From: Pseudomonadota bacterium | GTDB taxonomy: Bacteria; Pseudomonadota; Gammaproteobacteria; Halothiobacillales; Halothiobacillaceae | Direction of reading: 5' to 3' | NCBI GenBank assembly: GCA_021795795.1 | Contig: JAJYPA010000212.1 | Coordinates: 1-12,524 of the forward strand | Length of the DNA stretch: 12,524 bases | In this document: positions 1-6,349 of the stretch, piece after piece | How positions within the stretch are numbered: the stretch's first letter is position 1 | Layout of the letters: the number at the start of each line of letters is the position of its first letter | Notes under the pieces: model-generated | The model's database searches: none | What the model was told of the DNA's origin: nothing | The model's input: only the letters and a program-made list of their open reading frames with translations | Made by a program: the position numbers and the translations under genes

Positions 1-60
1 GCGGCCATGGATGGAAACGGTGTATCGTCGCAAACCACATCCAAGGGCACTCGTCCATGA
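1..60 (+). CDS. 3' end of an upstream gene (partial)
   Basis: Frame 1 is open from the window edge to a TGA at 58-60 and encodes 19 residues ending TSKGTRP. The stop overlaps the ATG of the methyltransferase at 57 (ATGA), the same coupling used repeatedly downstream, which is the main reason to think this frame is translated. Too little is visible to name a product. Confidence 0.4.
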   Translation, partial: AAMDGNGVSSQTTSKGTRP

Positions 61-1445
61 TCCGTATTGGGCACGTCGTTGACCATCTGCGCGGAATGCC
101 AGAACACTCGGTGCAATGCGCCGTGACCAGCCCGCCGTATTATGGGTTGAGGGATTATGGTTTGGACCCCGTGATTTGGGCGCCTGTACAGTTTTCGCCA
201 ATGCCCGGTATGACAGAATTATTATTCCCGGCCCACGCGGACCCTGTTCGGTTTCCGAATTGCGATCACGAATGGGATGTCTGGGAAGAAAGCCATAATG
301 TGCGGGAAACCGCCACGAAAGGCAAGACGCGCACCACGGAGCGCAGCTATGGCGGCGATGCGACGCGCCGCTTCGACGGCAATCACCAGAAGCACGCCCA
401 CGGACAGACCTGCCGCAAATGCGGAGCCTGGCGCGGCTGCCTCGGGCTGGAGCCGGACCCGAACCTGTATATCGGGCATCTGGTGCAAGTGTTCCGCGAA
501 GTCCGGCGTGTATTGAGAAAAGACGGAACGCTCTGGCTAAATCTGGGCGATTCCTACGCCAACGGTGGACGAAAGACCCGCGACGCCGACGACAAACTGA
601 CCGCTCGCGGCATGGGTTCGCGCTCTGGCGACCCGTTCGGCATAAAACCCAAGGACATGCTGGGCATTCCTTGGCGGGCCGCGTTTGCGCTCCAGGCGAA
701 TGGCTGGTGGCTGCGGTCGGATATCGTCTGGGAAAAACCCAACGCCATGCCGGAAAGCGTCACGGATCGCCCGACCAGATCCCACGAAATGGTCTTTTTG
801 CTCACGCCGTCGAACCGCTACTTCTATGATCATCATGCCATCATGGAAAAAGCCGTACAGGATTCTCGTGGAAAGGCGGCCTCGTTCAAGCGGGACACCG
901 GCAACAAGCGCGAGCAGGTTATCCCTGGGCAAAGCAAGGGAACGCATCGCCCAGATCGTCCAAGCATAGCTTATAACCTGACGCGCAACAAACGCGATGT
1001 CTGGACCGTTTCGACCAAACCGTACAATGGCGCCCACTTCGCCGTTTTTCCACCTGATCTGGTGGAACCCATGATCCGCGCGGGCACATCCGAAGCTGGC
1101 GCCTGCCCCCACTGCGGCAAGCCATGGACGCGGATTACGGAGTGCGACACCGCTATGAGGGCAACAAAAGCCGCTGGATGGGAACCCGGATGCGCTTGCC
1201 AGAAATCCGGCCCCGTGCCGGGTGCCAGCCCCGTGCCCTGCGTGGTGCTGGACCCATTCGGCGGTTCCGGCACCACGGCCATGGTTGCACAAAACTTGGG
1301 CCGCCAGTGGGAAATCATCGAAGCCAATCCGCACTATGCGCCGCTGGCCGAAGAACGGCTGCTGGTTTCGGGCAGAAATAGGGCGAGGCATCAGCGAACC
1401 GCGCATCGCTCCACCCAAATTCTTTCACAATTGGAGATTTTTTAA
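57..1445 (+). CDS. DNA methyltransferase, beta-type (N4-cytosine/N6-adenine, COG0863-like)
   Basis: A 462-aa SAM-dependent DNA amino-methyltransferase. The catalytic motif TSPPY is near the N-terminus (residues 24-28, followed by YGLRDYG) and the SAM-binding motif DPFGGSGTT is near the C-terminus (399-407). This catalytic-first order is typical of beta-class enzymes. The SPPY form is common in N4-cytosine enzymes but also occurs in N6-adenine ones, so the modified base is not settled. Between the motifs, C69-x-H71 and C119-x2-C122 look like a zinc-binding insert, and a second CPHC lies near residue 360. The segment LWLNLGDSY is typical of phage and ICE orphan methyltransferases. No restriction enzyme gene is visible beside it, so an orphan role (protecting mobile DNA from host restriction, or epigenetic marking) is inferred. 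The start overlaps the preceding stop, and its own stop overlaps the next start (TAATG). Confidence 0.93.
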   Translation: MIRIGHVVDHLRGMPEHSVQCAVTSPPYYGLRDYGLDPVIWAPVQFSPMPGMTELLFPAHADPVRFPNCDHEWDVWEESHNVRETATKGKTRTTERSYGGDATRRFDGNHQKHAHGQTCRKCGAWRGCLGLEPDPNLYIGHLVQVFREVRRVLRKDGTLWLNLGDSYANGGRKTRDADDKLTARGMGSRSGDPFGIKPKDMLGIPWRAAFALQANGWWLRSDIVWEKPNAMPESVTDRPTRSHEMVFLLTPSNRYFYDHHAIMEKAVQDSRGKAASFKRDTGNKREQVIPGQSKGTHRPDRPSIAYNLTRNKRDVWTVSTKPYNGAHFAVFPPDLVEPMIRAGTSEAGACPHCGKPWTRITECDTAMRATKAAGWEPGCACQKSGPVPGASPVPCVVLDPFGGSGTTAMVAQNLGRQWEIIEANPHYAPLAEERLLVSGRNRARHQRTAHRSTQILSQLEIF

Positions 1446-1738
1446 TGGCGAACATCCAGCACATCGCTGACCGGATTTTCAAGCACGCCGACGCGGGTCA
1501 CCTGCCCGCCGGTTACGCGCTCACCATGGGCACGCTCATTGACGCCTACGACGACGATCCGGACTTTCACGAATGGGTGGACAGCGTGCCCGGCAGCGCC
1601 GTCGAGAAGTTGATCGCCTGCGCGGTGCGCAAGGGCGTGTGGGACCATCCGGATTGGTTGCGGGAATACGTGCGGGGTTGCACCTGTTGCGGCCAGCAGG
1701 GCCGGCACGGTGAAGCGTCAAAGGAGAGCGCGGCATGA
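1445..1738 (+). CDS. Hypothetical protein, 97 aa
   Basis: A soluble, acidic 97-aa protein that I do not recognise. A GGAG ribosome binding site about 10 nt upstream (TTGGAGATTTTTTA) precedes an ATG that overlaps the methyltransferase stop, and its own TGA overlaps the ATG of the kinase-like gene (ATGA). The middle is rich in Asp (YDDDPDFHEW). The C-terminal part has a CTCCGQQG cysteine cluster that could bind metal, though only three close cysteines are visible. Its position between a methyltransferase and a P-loop protein suggests a DNA or nucleotide-related accessory role, but that is guesswork. Confidence 0.75.
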   Translation: MANIQHIADRIFKHADAGHLPAGYALTMGTLIDAYDDDPDFHEWVDSVPGSAVEKLIACAVRKGVWDHPDWLREYVRGCTCCGQQGRHGEASKESAA

Positions 1739-2340
1739 CAGCGAAGCATCAGCCGGTACTCATTCTTGTCGGCGGCTTTCCGGGAACCGGCAAAACCACC
1801 ATCGGCCAGAAACTGGCCAAAACCCTGGGGGTCGGTTGGGTGGATAAAGACTCGGCCACTCGCCTGATGGCGGAACACCTGCTGCTGGCGATGGGGTGCG
1901 GCAAAAATGACCGCGAAAGCGCCACGTACACACGATACGTCAAGCCGCTGGAATATGACACGCTGATATCCATCGCCCGCGACAACCTGAACATCGGGCA
2001 GTCCGTCATATGCACCGCGCCATTCATCAGCCAATTTCACGACCAGGAATGGATCGACCGAATGCAACAACTCGTAGATCTTTACGCCGCGAAACTGTCC
2101 TTAATCTGGCTGACGGCGGATACGGAGGTCACCCATTCACGCATCGTTCAGCGCAACGCGGATCGGGATGCATGGAAAATAGGCTGTTGGCCGGAGTACA
2201 TGGTGGGATTGCCTGAAAAAACCCCGTCCGACCATCGGATATGGTCTGTGGATAACACGTCATGCAACGGAGTGGACGTTGTGGTCATGGCCATTATCCG
2301 CCTACTGGGATCCCCAACGTTAAAGGAGGAAACAGAATGA
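1735..2340 (+). CDS. P-loop kinase-like ATPase (AAA_33 / zeta-toxin-like fold)
   Basis: A 201-aa P-loop protein. The Walker A motif GFPGTGKT lies at residues 14-21 directly after a hydrophobic beta strand (VLILVGG). A DKD at about 37-39 follows the first helix, as in small-molecule kinases of the COG0645 group. An arginine-bearing lid-like segment (HSRIVQRNADRDAWK) is near residue 145 after the strand LSLIWLTAD. The length matches stand-alone phosphotransferases of the AAA_33/zeta-toxin/adenylylsulfate-kinase superfamily. The substrate cannot be read from the sequence. In phage and ICE operons such proteins are nucleotide, sugar or RNA-end kinases. No antitoxin-like partner is obvious, so a zeta-type toxin role is unsupported. 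It has an AAAGGAG ribosome binding site and is coupled on both sides by ATGA overlaps. Confidence 0.85.
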   Translation: MTAKHQPVLILVGGFPGTGKTTIGQKLAKTLGVGWVDKDSATRLMAEHLLLAMGCGKNDRESATYTRYVKPLEYDTLISIARDNLNIGQSVICTAPFISQFHDQEWIDRMQQLVDLYAAKLSLIWLTADTEVTHSRIVQRNADRDAWKIGCWPEYMVGLPEKTPSDHRIWSVDNTSCNGVDVVVMAIIRLLGSPTLKEETE

Positions 2341-2525
2341 GTCAGACACCTTACATGGTTGGTCGGCGCGCAAGCCTGTCGGCTGCAAGCCCGCCGGCCG
2401 CAAGCCTTCGCGCGGAGGACAGTGAACGGTCCGGTGCCTTGCGGATGTTCGGCTGGAGTGCCGCCACTTTCGGTGCCGGGGCGATCCTGGGATGGATTGC
2501 GGCCGCGAAAAAGGCGAAGCCGTGA
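2337..2525 (+). CDS. Small single-span membrane protein, 62 aa
   Basis: The ATG at 2337 overlaps the kinase stop and has a near-perfect ribosome binding site (AAAGGAGG, 7 nt spacing). The N-terminal half is Ala/Ser/Pro-rich and probably disordered. Residues about 37-57 (FGWSAATFGAGAILGWIAAA) form one transmembrane helix with small-residue packing, followed by a positively charged KKAKP tail. The tail predicts its C-terminus in the cytoplasm. It belongs to no family I recognise. A 16-nt stretch of its Ala/Ser/Pro segment recurs in the tail of the PQ-loop gene at 6232-6247. Confidence 0.7.
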   Translation: MSQTPYMVGRRASLSAASPPAASLRAEDSERSGALRMFGWSAATFGAGAILGWIAAAKKAKP

Positions 2526-2725
2526 TGACATTCACCCACACCATTCGGAACATTCAATTCTTTGCCATTCTGGGAAGCGCCATCGCTCTGCCCGTGACCC
2601 AAATCGGACTGATATTTAACGGGCACATGTCGTGGGCACTGCTTCTGATGCCGGCATGGATTCCTTTATGGGTCTGGATATATCGCTTTCGGTTTGCGAA
2701 CAAGGGTTTCTGCAATGACCGATAA
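2525..2725 (+). CDS. Small two-span membrane protein, 66 aa
   Basis: The ATG at 2525 shares its first base with the TGA of the preceding gene, so translation is probably coupled; its own ribosome binding site (AAGGCGAAG) is weak. Two hydrophobic helices, about residues 10-31 and 35-54, are joined by a short loop (NGH) and followed by a basic, Arg/Lys-rich tail. The hairpin topology with a positively charged end resembles small phage or ICE membrane proteins, including holin-like ones, but no enzyme or lysis partner is seen. The function is unknown. Confidence 0.65.
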   Translation: MTFTHTIRNIQFFAILGSAIALPVTQIGLIFNGHMSWALLLMPAWIPLWVWIYRFRFANKGFCNDR

Positions 2726-3137
2726 TCACACCGTCCTGGAAGGTTATCTCCTGTCCATCCTGCCTACCCTGCCGGACCATCATTTCGACGCGGTGCTCTG
2801 CGACCCGCCGTATCACCTGACTCAGAACTCGCGCAAAGGATCGAAACAACCGGGTGACGGCGGGAAAACGCCGTACGGTCGCCATCGGGTAGGGACAGAT
2901 ATCGCCAACAGTAGAGGTTTCATGAGTCAGACCTGGGACGGCGGCGACGTGGCGTTTCGCCCGGAAACCTGGATCGAAGTCATGCGCGTGATGAAGCCCG
3001 GCGCCTACCTGATGGCCTTCGGCGGCAGCCGGACGTTTCATCGGCTGGCGGTGGCGCTCGAAGACGCGGGGTTCATCCTGGTGGATACACTGATGTGGAT
3101 CTACGGCAGTGGCTTCCCCTTGGAGGCAATCGCGTGA
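2715..3137 (+). pseudogene. Truncated DNA methyltransferase (N-terminal half, DPPY motif only)
   Basis: 140 aa from the ATG at 2715 to a TGA at 3135-3137. The N-terminal half of a beta-type DNA methyltransferase is intact: DAVLCDPPY (catalytic DPPY at residues 30-33), GFMSQTWDGGDVAF, then VMKPGAYLMAFGGSRTFHR and a central LMWIYGSGFP. In intact relatives the GSGFP segment is followed by a long region ending in the SAM-binding FxGSGTT motif; here the frame ends LEAIA and stops. Without that motif the product should not methylate DNA. The break coincides exactly with a 37-bp direct repeat (3121-3157) that carries the ribosome binding site and start of the next gene, which points to loss by recombination or insertion. 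No 3' half was found elsewhere in the window. It overlaps the previous gene by 11 nt. Confidence 0.8.
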
Positions 3138-3157
3138 ATGAAAAAATGGTGAACCAT
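3121..3157 (+). repeat. Direct repeat copy A (ribosome binding site plus first codons)
   Basis: A 37-nt sequence starting TGGAGGCAATCGCG matches 4588-4624 at 35 of 37 positions. It covers a GGAGG ribosome binding site, the start codon (GTG here, ATG in copy B) and codons 1-8 (MNEKMVNH). Similarity falls away immediately on both sides. The pair brackets an AT-rich cassette. Confidence 0.9.
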
Positions 3158-3547
3158 AAAATATTGATGGTAAAGATAGATGCGATTGTCATTCTATCTT
3201 CCGTACTGGTGTGGACGATTCCAACAGCGATTATCTGGTCAGCGTCCACGAGTATGGCGGTTCATCCATGGTCAGGTCTTCTGTTTCCTCTACTCAACCT
3301 ACCCATCATGTATCTCTTGTATGTCATGGCCAGAACGAAGCGCATCATACCTGTCGATCCTTGTAAAAACACAGCCGCGTTAGTCAGTATGTCCGTTTTT
3401 ATATTTATGGCAATCTTGAGGGATTTAGTCATATTGTATGGAATATCTGCGTTTACCATGCTCATAACCATCATCGGGTCCGTGGCTACAGTCTATTATC
3501 TTGGATCTGTATTGTCTTCATTTTGTGACATTAACAATGTTGGATAA
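3134..3547 (+). CDS. Polytopic membrane protein, 137 aa (MNEKMVNH N-terminus)
   Basis: The start is GTG 3134, chosen because GGAGG lies 7 nt upstream and because the equivalent position in the second repeat copy is an ATG. The GTG overlaps the stop of the truncated methyltransferase. The protein has about four hydrophobic helices (roughly residues 12-36, 42-64, 80-97 and 100-128) separated by short basic loops such as MARTKR, suggesting an integral inner-membrane protein. After residue 8 the codon use and base composition turn AT-rich, unlike the operon upstream. The last 30 nt overlap, tail to tail, the reverse-strand gene ending at 3518. I do not recognise the family. Confidence 0.7.
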   Translation: MNEKMVNHKILMVKIDAIVILSSVLVWTIPTAIIWSASTSMAVHPWSGLLFPLLNLPIMYLLYVMARTKRIIPVDPCKNTAALVSMSVFIFMAILRDLVILYGISAFTMLITIIGSVATVYYLGSVLSSFCDINNVG

Positions 3548-4336
3548 CTCTGTACTCGATGTATCCGATACTATCATGATGTGCTTTTTTGGTGAAACAA
3601 TATATGGCGCGCTCGCTGATTGTATTGCGATAGGGGAGAACACTAGATTATTTGATCCTAAAAAAAGTATATTTACATGCATCATTTTACCTGTATCGAG
3701 ATTGACAATGAACGAATTTGGCATGCGGATACCAACTTCGTCAGCAACAAATGATGCGTACCCAGGAATAGTGAAAGGAATAAATACGACAGCGGCCATA
3801 ATTATTTTTATAAAAAACACTACAGTTCTTTCGTTTAGTTTGGAACTTGCTGCAATAACTAAAACATTTATGAAAATCGGCACAAGAATGATCAGTACTT
3901 GTACTCCGATTTTATTAATTGCAGCACTAAAATTAGCAGAACTTTCGATTACATTACCTATCAGCATAAATGAGTTAGTGATTATCAACGCCAAAAAAAT
4001 CGTCAATATTAAAAATATCCAAAACATTTCGTTGGCTAATGGATTTTTACCCTTTTTTCTGTCTTTAATATACGTGAGCATAACAATTCCTGGGGCTGAC
4101 GAAAATACGAAGACATACATCAGTATTGCAAAACCAACCAAGAATATGTATGGAGCGAGCAACAACATGTCGGGCAATGAGTGCGGAATATATTTTATGC
4201 GCAAAAGATATGCGAATAAAGTTGACATTCCTGCCAGGGAGATTATTTTAATTAACATCATGATCAAGGGTGTTAATGATCGTGCCTTATTGGTTTCTTC
4301 ATTGATAATCGCCCACAACGATCGAGGATTAATCAT
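3518..4336 (-). CDS. Polytopic membrane protein, 272 aa, reverse strand, AT-rich
   Basis: The start is taken at the ATG (complement 4336-4334, MINPRSLW), which has GGAG 9 nt upstream; a longer reading to 4378 lacks this. The protein has a short cytoplasmic-looking N-terminus (AIINEETNKARS), then at least five strongly hydrophobic helices (about residues 20-45, 52-80, 97-122, 135-157 and 166-190). A basic KDRKKGKN loop follows the second helix, and the C-terminal stretch is less hydrophobic. The opposite frame (3501-4604) is also open, but this strand gives the coherent membrane protein and a good ribosome binding site. Base composition is clearly more AT-rich than the surrounding operon and the orientation is reversed, consistent with acquired cargo. 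No family is recognised. A transporter, or an immunity or exclusion protein, would be possible, but nothing in the sequence decides. Confidence 0.65.
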   Translation of the reverse strand: MINPRSLWAIINEETNKARSLTPLIMMLIKIISLAGMSTLFAYLLRIKYIPHSLPDMLLLAPYIFLVGFAILMYVFVFSSAPGIVMLTYIKDRKKGKNPLANEMFWIFLILTIFLALIITNSFMLIGNVIESSANFSAAINKIGVQVLIILVPIFINVLVIAASSKLNERTVVFFIKIIMAAVVFIPFTIPGYASFVADEVGIRMPNSFIVNLDTGKMMHVNILFLGSNNLVFSPIAIQSASAPYIVSPKKHIMIVSDTSSTELSNIVNVTK

Positions 4337-4417
4337 GTCGCATGTCTCCAAACAAGAACCACAGCTAATGACATACAAGTGTCAACGTAAAAGGCGTCTA
4401 TCAGTATATGTGTGTCC

Positions 4418-4445
4418 AGTATACCGAAGCCGCGCAAAGCGGCAA
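4418..4445 (-). promoter_or_regulatory. Candidate promoter for the reverse-strand membrane gene
   Basis: On the minus strand TTGCCG (4445-4440) is followed after 16 nt by TATACT (4423-4418), about 80 nt upstream of the 272-aa gene. The -10 box is good and the -35 is moderate. The rest of 4337-4587 shows no convincing gene on either strand. Confidence 0.3.
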
Positions 4446-4587
4446 TACGTCCCACCTGGATGGTTAGCAGTGGATGTGACCATAAACAACGCTGAGACAA
4501 ACACATCCCATCGAGCAGTCGGAAGAGTACGCAGACAACGCGCGGTAACGAGTTGCATGGTGTTAGGTAAAAATCTGATGAACCCTA

Positions 4588-4624
4588 TGGAGGAAATCGC
4601 ATGAATGAAAAAATGGTGAACCAT
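4588..4624 (+). repeat. Direct repeat copy B (ribosome binding site plus first codons)
   Basis: The partner of 3121-3157 (35 of 37 identical), starting TGGAGGAAATCGCA and ending in the same codons for MNEKMVNH. It marks the right edge of the AT-rich cassette; downstream the operon returns to its normal orientation. Confidence 0.9.
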
Positions 4625-4861
4625 CGCATAAAGACGGAAATACTGCGCAGTGTCATGCCGCAAGTGCTTATCCCCGCATGTTTCATAGGCATTGCAGGCA
4701 TTATCGGCCTTGCAGGCTGCAGCATTCCAAAAGGCTATCTGCTGTGGTGGTCAACAGGAATGATAGTGACGTCACTCATGCTGTTCTTACTGTTCTTGCT
4801 GATGTTTGCAGGCGTGCTGATACTGGATGCAGCAGATGGTGCACGGAGAAAATGCCTTTGA
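4601..4861 (+). CDS. Two-span membrane protein, 86 aa (MNEKMVNH N-terminus)
   Basis: ATG 4601 has GGAGG 8 nt upstream (TGGAGGAAATCGC). The first eight residues are identical to those of the protein at 3134. The remainder has two hydrophobic segments (about residues 20-40, containing IAGIIGLAGC, and 46-74, Leu/Phe-rich) and ends in a basic ARRKCL tail. The LAGC stretch looks superficially like a lipobox but lies too far in and within a helix, so I do not call it a lipoprotein. The next small gene starts inside its last codons. Unknown function. Confidence 0.65.
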   Translation: MNEKMVNHRIKTEILRSVMPQVLIPACFIGIAGIIGLAGCSIPKGYLLWWSTGMIVTSLMLFLLFLLMFAGVLILDAADGARRKCL

Positions 4862-5004
4862 CTTTTCAACCCAAAACCCTCCATCACGGCCGACGAACGG
4901 GGCAACGGTTCATAGCATGCCGCACGGCGATTCTGGAAATCACCGGTTATGCTGCGGCCATTTTTCTGGCGGAAATACTCGTCAAGATATGGAGCCATCA
5001 GTGA
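4852..5004 (+). CDS. Small membrane protein, 50 aa
   Basis: ATG 4852 lies 7 nt before the end of the previous stop codon and has CGGAGA just upstream. The protein has a basic, Arg/His-rich N-terminus (HHGRRTGQR) followed by one hydrophobic helix at about residues 28-46 (ILEITGYAAAIFLAEILVKI). It is placed and sized like the other mini membrane proteins of this operon. It ends 11 nt before the tail of the reverse-strand GNAT-like gene. It is called from the overlap, the ribosome binding site and the helix; no homology is recognised. Confidence 0.5.
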   Translation: MPLTFQPKTLHHGRRTGQRFIACRTAILEITGYAAAIFLAEILVKIWSHQ

Positions 5005-5015
5005 TGACTGGCAAC

Positions 5016-5594
5016 CTATACTTCCACCCGGTGATACAAAGCACCCACTCCCGGTGCGGAAGCATCCACGGGCGTAAATCCATGGTGACTCACCAGGCGC
5101 AAGCCTTGCGCAGTGACCGGTCTGGTCAAAAATCGTTTGACGCGACCGCTCCAGGCGGCGTCGATGTCCATGCGAATCGCCATCAACAATCCTCCTCGCG
5201 CGCGAAAGCCCGTTGCCGCCATTCCGCCCAGATAAACGGCATAAGGCGCGTATCGCGGCAGAACGATATCCTCTGCGGCGGTGGCGGAACCCGTCATTTT
5301 CCCGGAAATCAGCCGGTCATAAGCGGTTTTACGAACCGGAAGGACGCAGTAATAACCAACAATCTTACGACTGGTGGCGAATGTGGATTGCCGCTTTTCA
5401 ATCAGCACGCGAAAGGATGTGTGATTTTTTCGTTGCCAGGCCAGCATCAAATCCAAAGGAGAAATCTCCGGGCCGAAATAGTCCGCGGCCATCGCGTAAA
5501 TGGCGGCAAGATCCCCATCTGTTGCTGGTTCGCAAAGAATATCTGGAAAGAGATCGGGAATATCCGCACGGGCAAACATAAAGGGAGAAATCAT
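5016..5594 (-). CDS. GNAT-like N-acetyltransferase, 192 aa
   Basis: Reading from the ATG at complement 5594 (MISPFMFARAD; MFARAD at 5579 is a possible start). The N-terminal part ILCEPATDGDLAAIYAM resembles the opening strand and helix of GNAT enzymes. The strand YAVYLGGMAA is followed by FRARGGLLMAI, comparable to the acetyl-CoA pyrophosphate loop (R/Q-x-x-G-x-G/A). The end GLRLVSHHGF matches the usual A-x-x-LYxxxGF signature. Fold assignment is by pattern only and the acceptor substrate is unknown. The gene runs against its neighbours. The start has only a weak purine tract upstream, and its ATG overlaps the ATG of the plus-strand gene at 5593. The plus-strand frame across it is Cys/His/Asn-rich and looks like a shadow. 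Confidence 0.6.
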   Translation of the reverse strand: MISPFMFARADIPDLFPDILCEPATDGDLAAIYAMAADYFGPEISPLDLMLAWQRKNHTSFRVLIEKRQSTFATSRKIVGYYCVLPVRKTAYDRLISGKMTGSATAAEDIVLPRYAPYAVYLGGMAATGFRARGGLLMAIRMDIDAAWSGRVKRFLTRPVTAQGLRLVSHHGFTPVDASAPGVGALYHRVEV

Positions 5595-5913
5595 GATGCA
5601 ACATGTCTCTGAAGTGTCCCCAAAATGTCGCCACAATGTCAACAACAAAAGGTTGCGCCAGATGCCGGGGTTCTTCCGCCTGTGGCGGGAAGAAGTCATT
5701 GCGGTGTTACGGTTATGGAAACACCGGCGCACCATGATGCTCCTGCTGGCTTCTCTATCACCATTCCCCATGGTGATTTGGGTTGCTTTGGCACTGCGGC
5801 CACTTTCTCGCGATGGGGCTCTGGCGGCACTCGTTCTGCTCACGGTCTTATATGCCATTTTGTGGGGCGCCGGCGTCAACGCATGGCAACAATTGAAAAA
5901 CCGGCGATGGTGA
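5593..5913 (+). CDS. Two-span membrane protein, 106 aa
   Basis: ATG 5593 follows AAAGGGAGAAATC, a good ribosome binding site. The N-terminal 45 residues are basic and polar (KCRHNVNNKRLRQ, LWREEVIAVLRLWKHRRT). Hydrophobic helices follow at about residues 46-67 and 75-97, and the end is basic (QQLKNRRW). This pattern predicts a cytoplasmic N-terminal segment with a membrane hairpin. Its start codon is complementary to and overlaps that of the divergent GNAT-like gene. The family is not recognised. Confidence 0.65.
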   Translation: MMQHVSEVSPKCRHNVNNKRLRQMPGFFRLWREEVIAVLRLWKHRRTMMLLLASLSPFPMVIWVALALRPLSRDGALAALVLLTVLYAILWGAGVNAWQQLKNRRW

Positions 5914-5917
5914 CCTC

Positions 5918-6349
5918 ATGCCCATGACAGAACTGCAGCGATTCGCCCAGATATTGTTCGGCATCGACGGGCTGGTCAACACCGCACTCTACGTCCCGCA
6001 GATGTTCAAGACCTGGAAGCTGCCGCAAGGCACGTCTTTGAGCACCTGGGGATTCTGGACCATCACCAGCGCGGACGGCGTGTTTTACGCCGCGGTAGCC
6101 GCCCGGAATCTGGAACTCGCGCTGGTCCTGGGTGGAAACTTGCTTGGTTGTTCGATCATTTTTTTACTGGCACTTTCGGGCAGGAAACGGGCAAGTCCGC
6201 CGATCCGCTACGCTAGCGCCGGAGACGCTTTGGCTGCAAGCCCGCCGCCCGAAAGTCAAGCGGCGGCAAGCCATTCTCGCCGATCCGCTTGTCCGCAGGA
6301 CCCGACTGCAAGTCTGTATGGAAAAGCGCAAAGGAGTGATATCCCATGA
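5918..6349 (+). CDS. PQ-loop / SemiSWEET-like membrane protein, 143 aa
   Basis: One PQ-loop motif, YVPQMFKTWK followed by GTSLSTWGFW, sits at residues about 25-47 between predicted helices (LFGIDGLVNTALYVPQ; WGFWTITSADGVFYAAVAA; LALVLGGNLLGCSIIFLLAL). A single three-helix bundle with one PQ motif is the architecture of bacterial SemiSWEET half-transporters, which dimerise to move small sugars; the substrate here is unknown. Those proteins are usually about 90 aa. This one carries an extra tail of roughly 50 residues rich in Ala, Ser and Pro that looks disordered. ATG 5918 is 4 nt after the previous stop; ATG 5924 is an alternative. The stop overlaps the next start (ATGA). Confidence 0.75.
   Translation: MPMTELQRFAQILFGIDGLVNTALYVPQMFKTWKLPQGTSLSTWGFWTITSADGVFYAAVAARNLELALVLGGNLLGCSIIFLLALSGRKRASPPIRYASAGDALAASPPPESQAAASHSRRSACPQDPTASLYGKAQRSDIP

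Noticed and set aside
537..1418. Minus-strand open frame of 293 codons opposite the methyltransferase
   Set aside because: The plus strand holds both catalytic and SAM motifs in the right order. The reverse frame has no recognisable features.
3501..4604. Plus-strand open frame of 367 codons across the AT-rich cassette
   Set aside because: It is the complement of the 272-aa minus-strand membrane gene, has no ribosome binding site, and its residues look like a reverse reading of hydrophobic codons. The minus strand has a good start and coherent helices.
4601..4861. Lipoprotein signal (LAGC) in the 86-aa protein
   Set aside because: The cysteine is near residue 39, the helix begins near residue 20, and no signal-peptide layout precedes it.
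4827..5612. Plus-strand open frame of 261 codons opposite the GNAT-like gene
   Set aside because: Its composition is heavy in Cys, His, Asn and Gln with no motif and no ribosome binding site, and it overlaps a better-supported small gene. Judged a shadow of the minus-strand gene.
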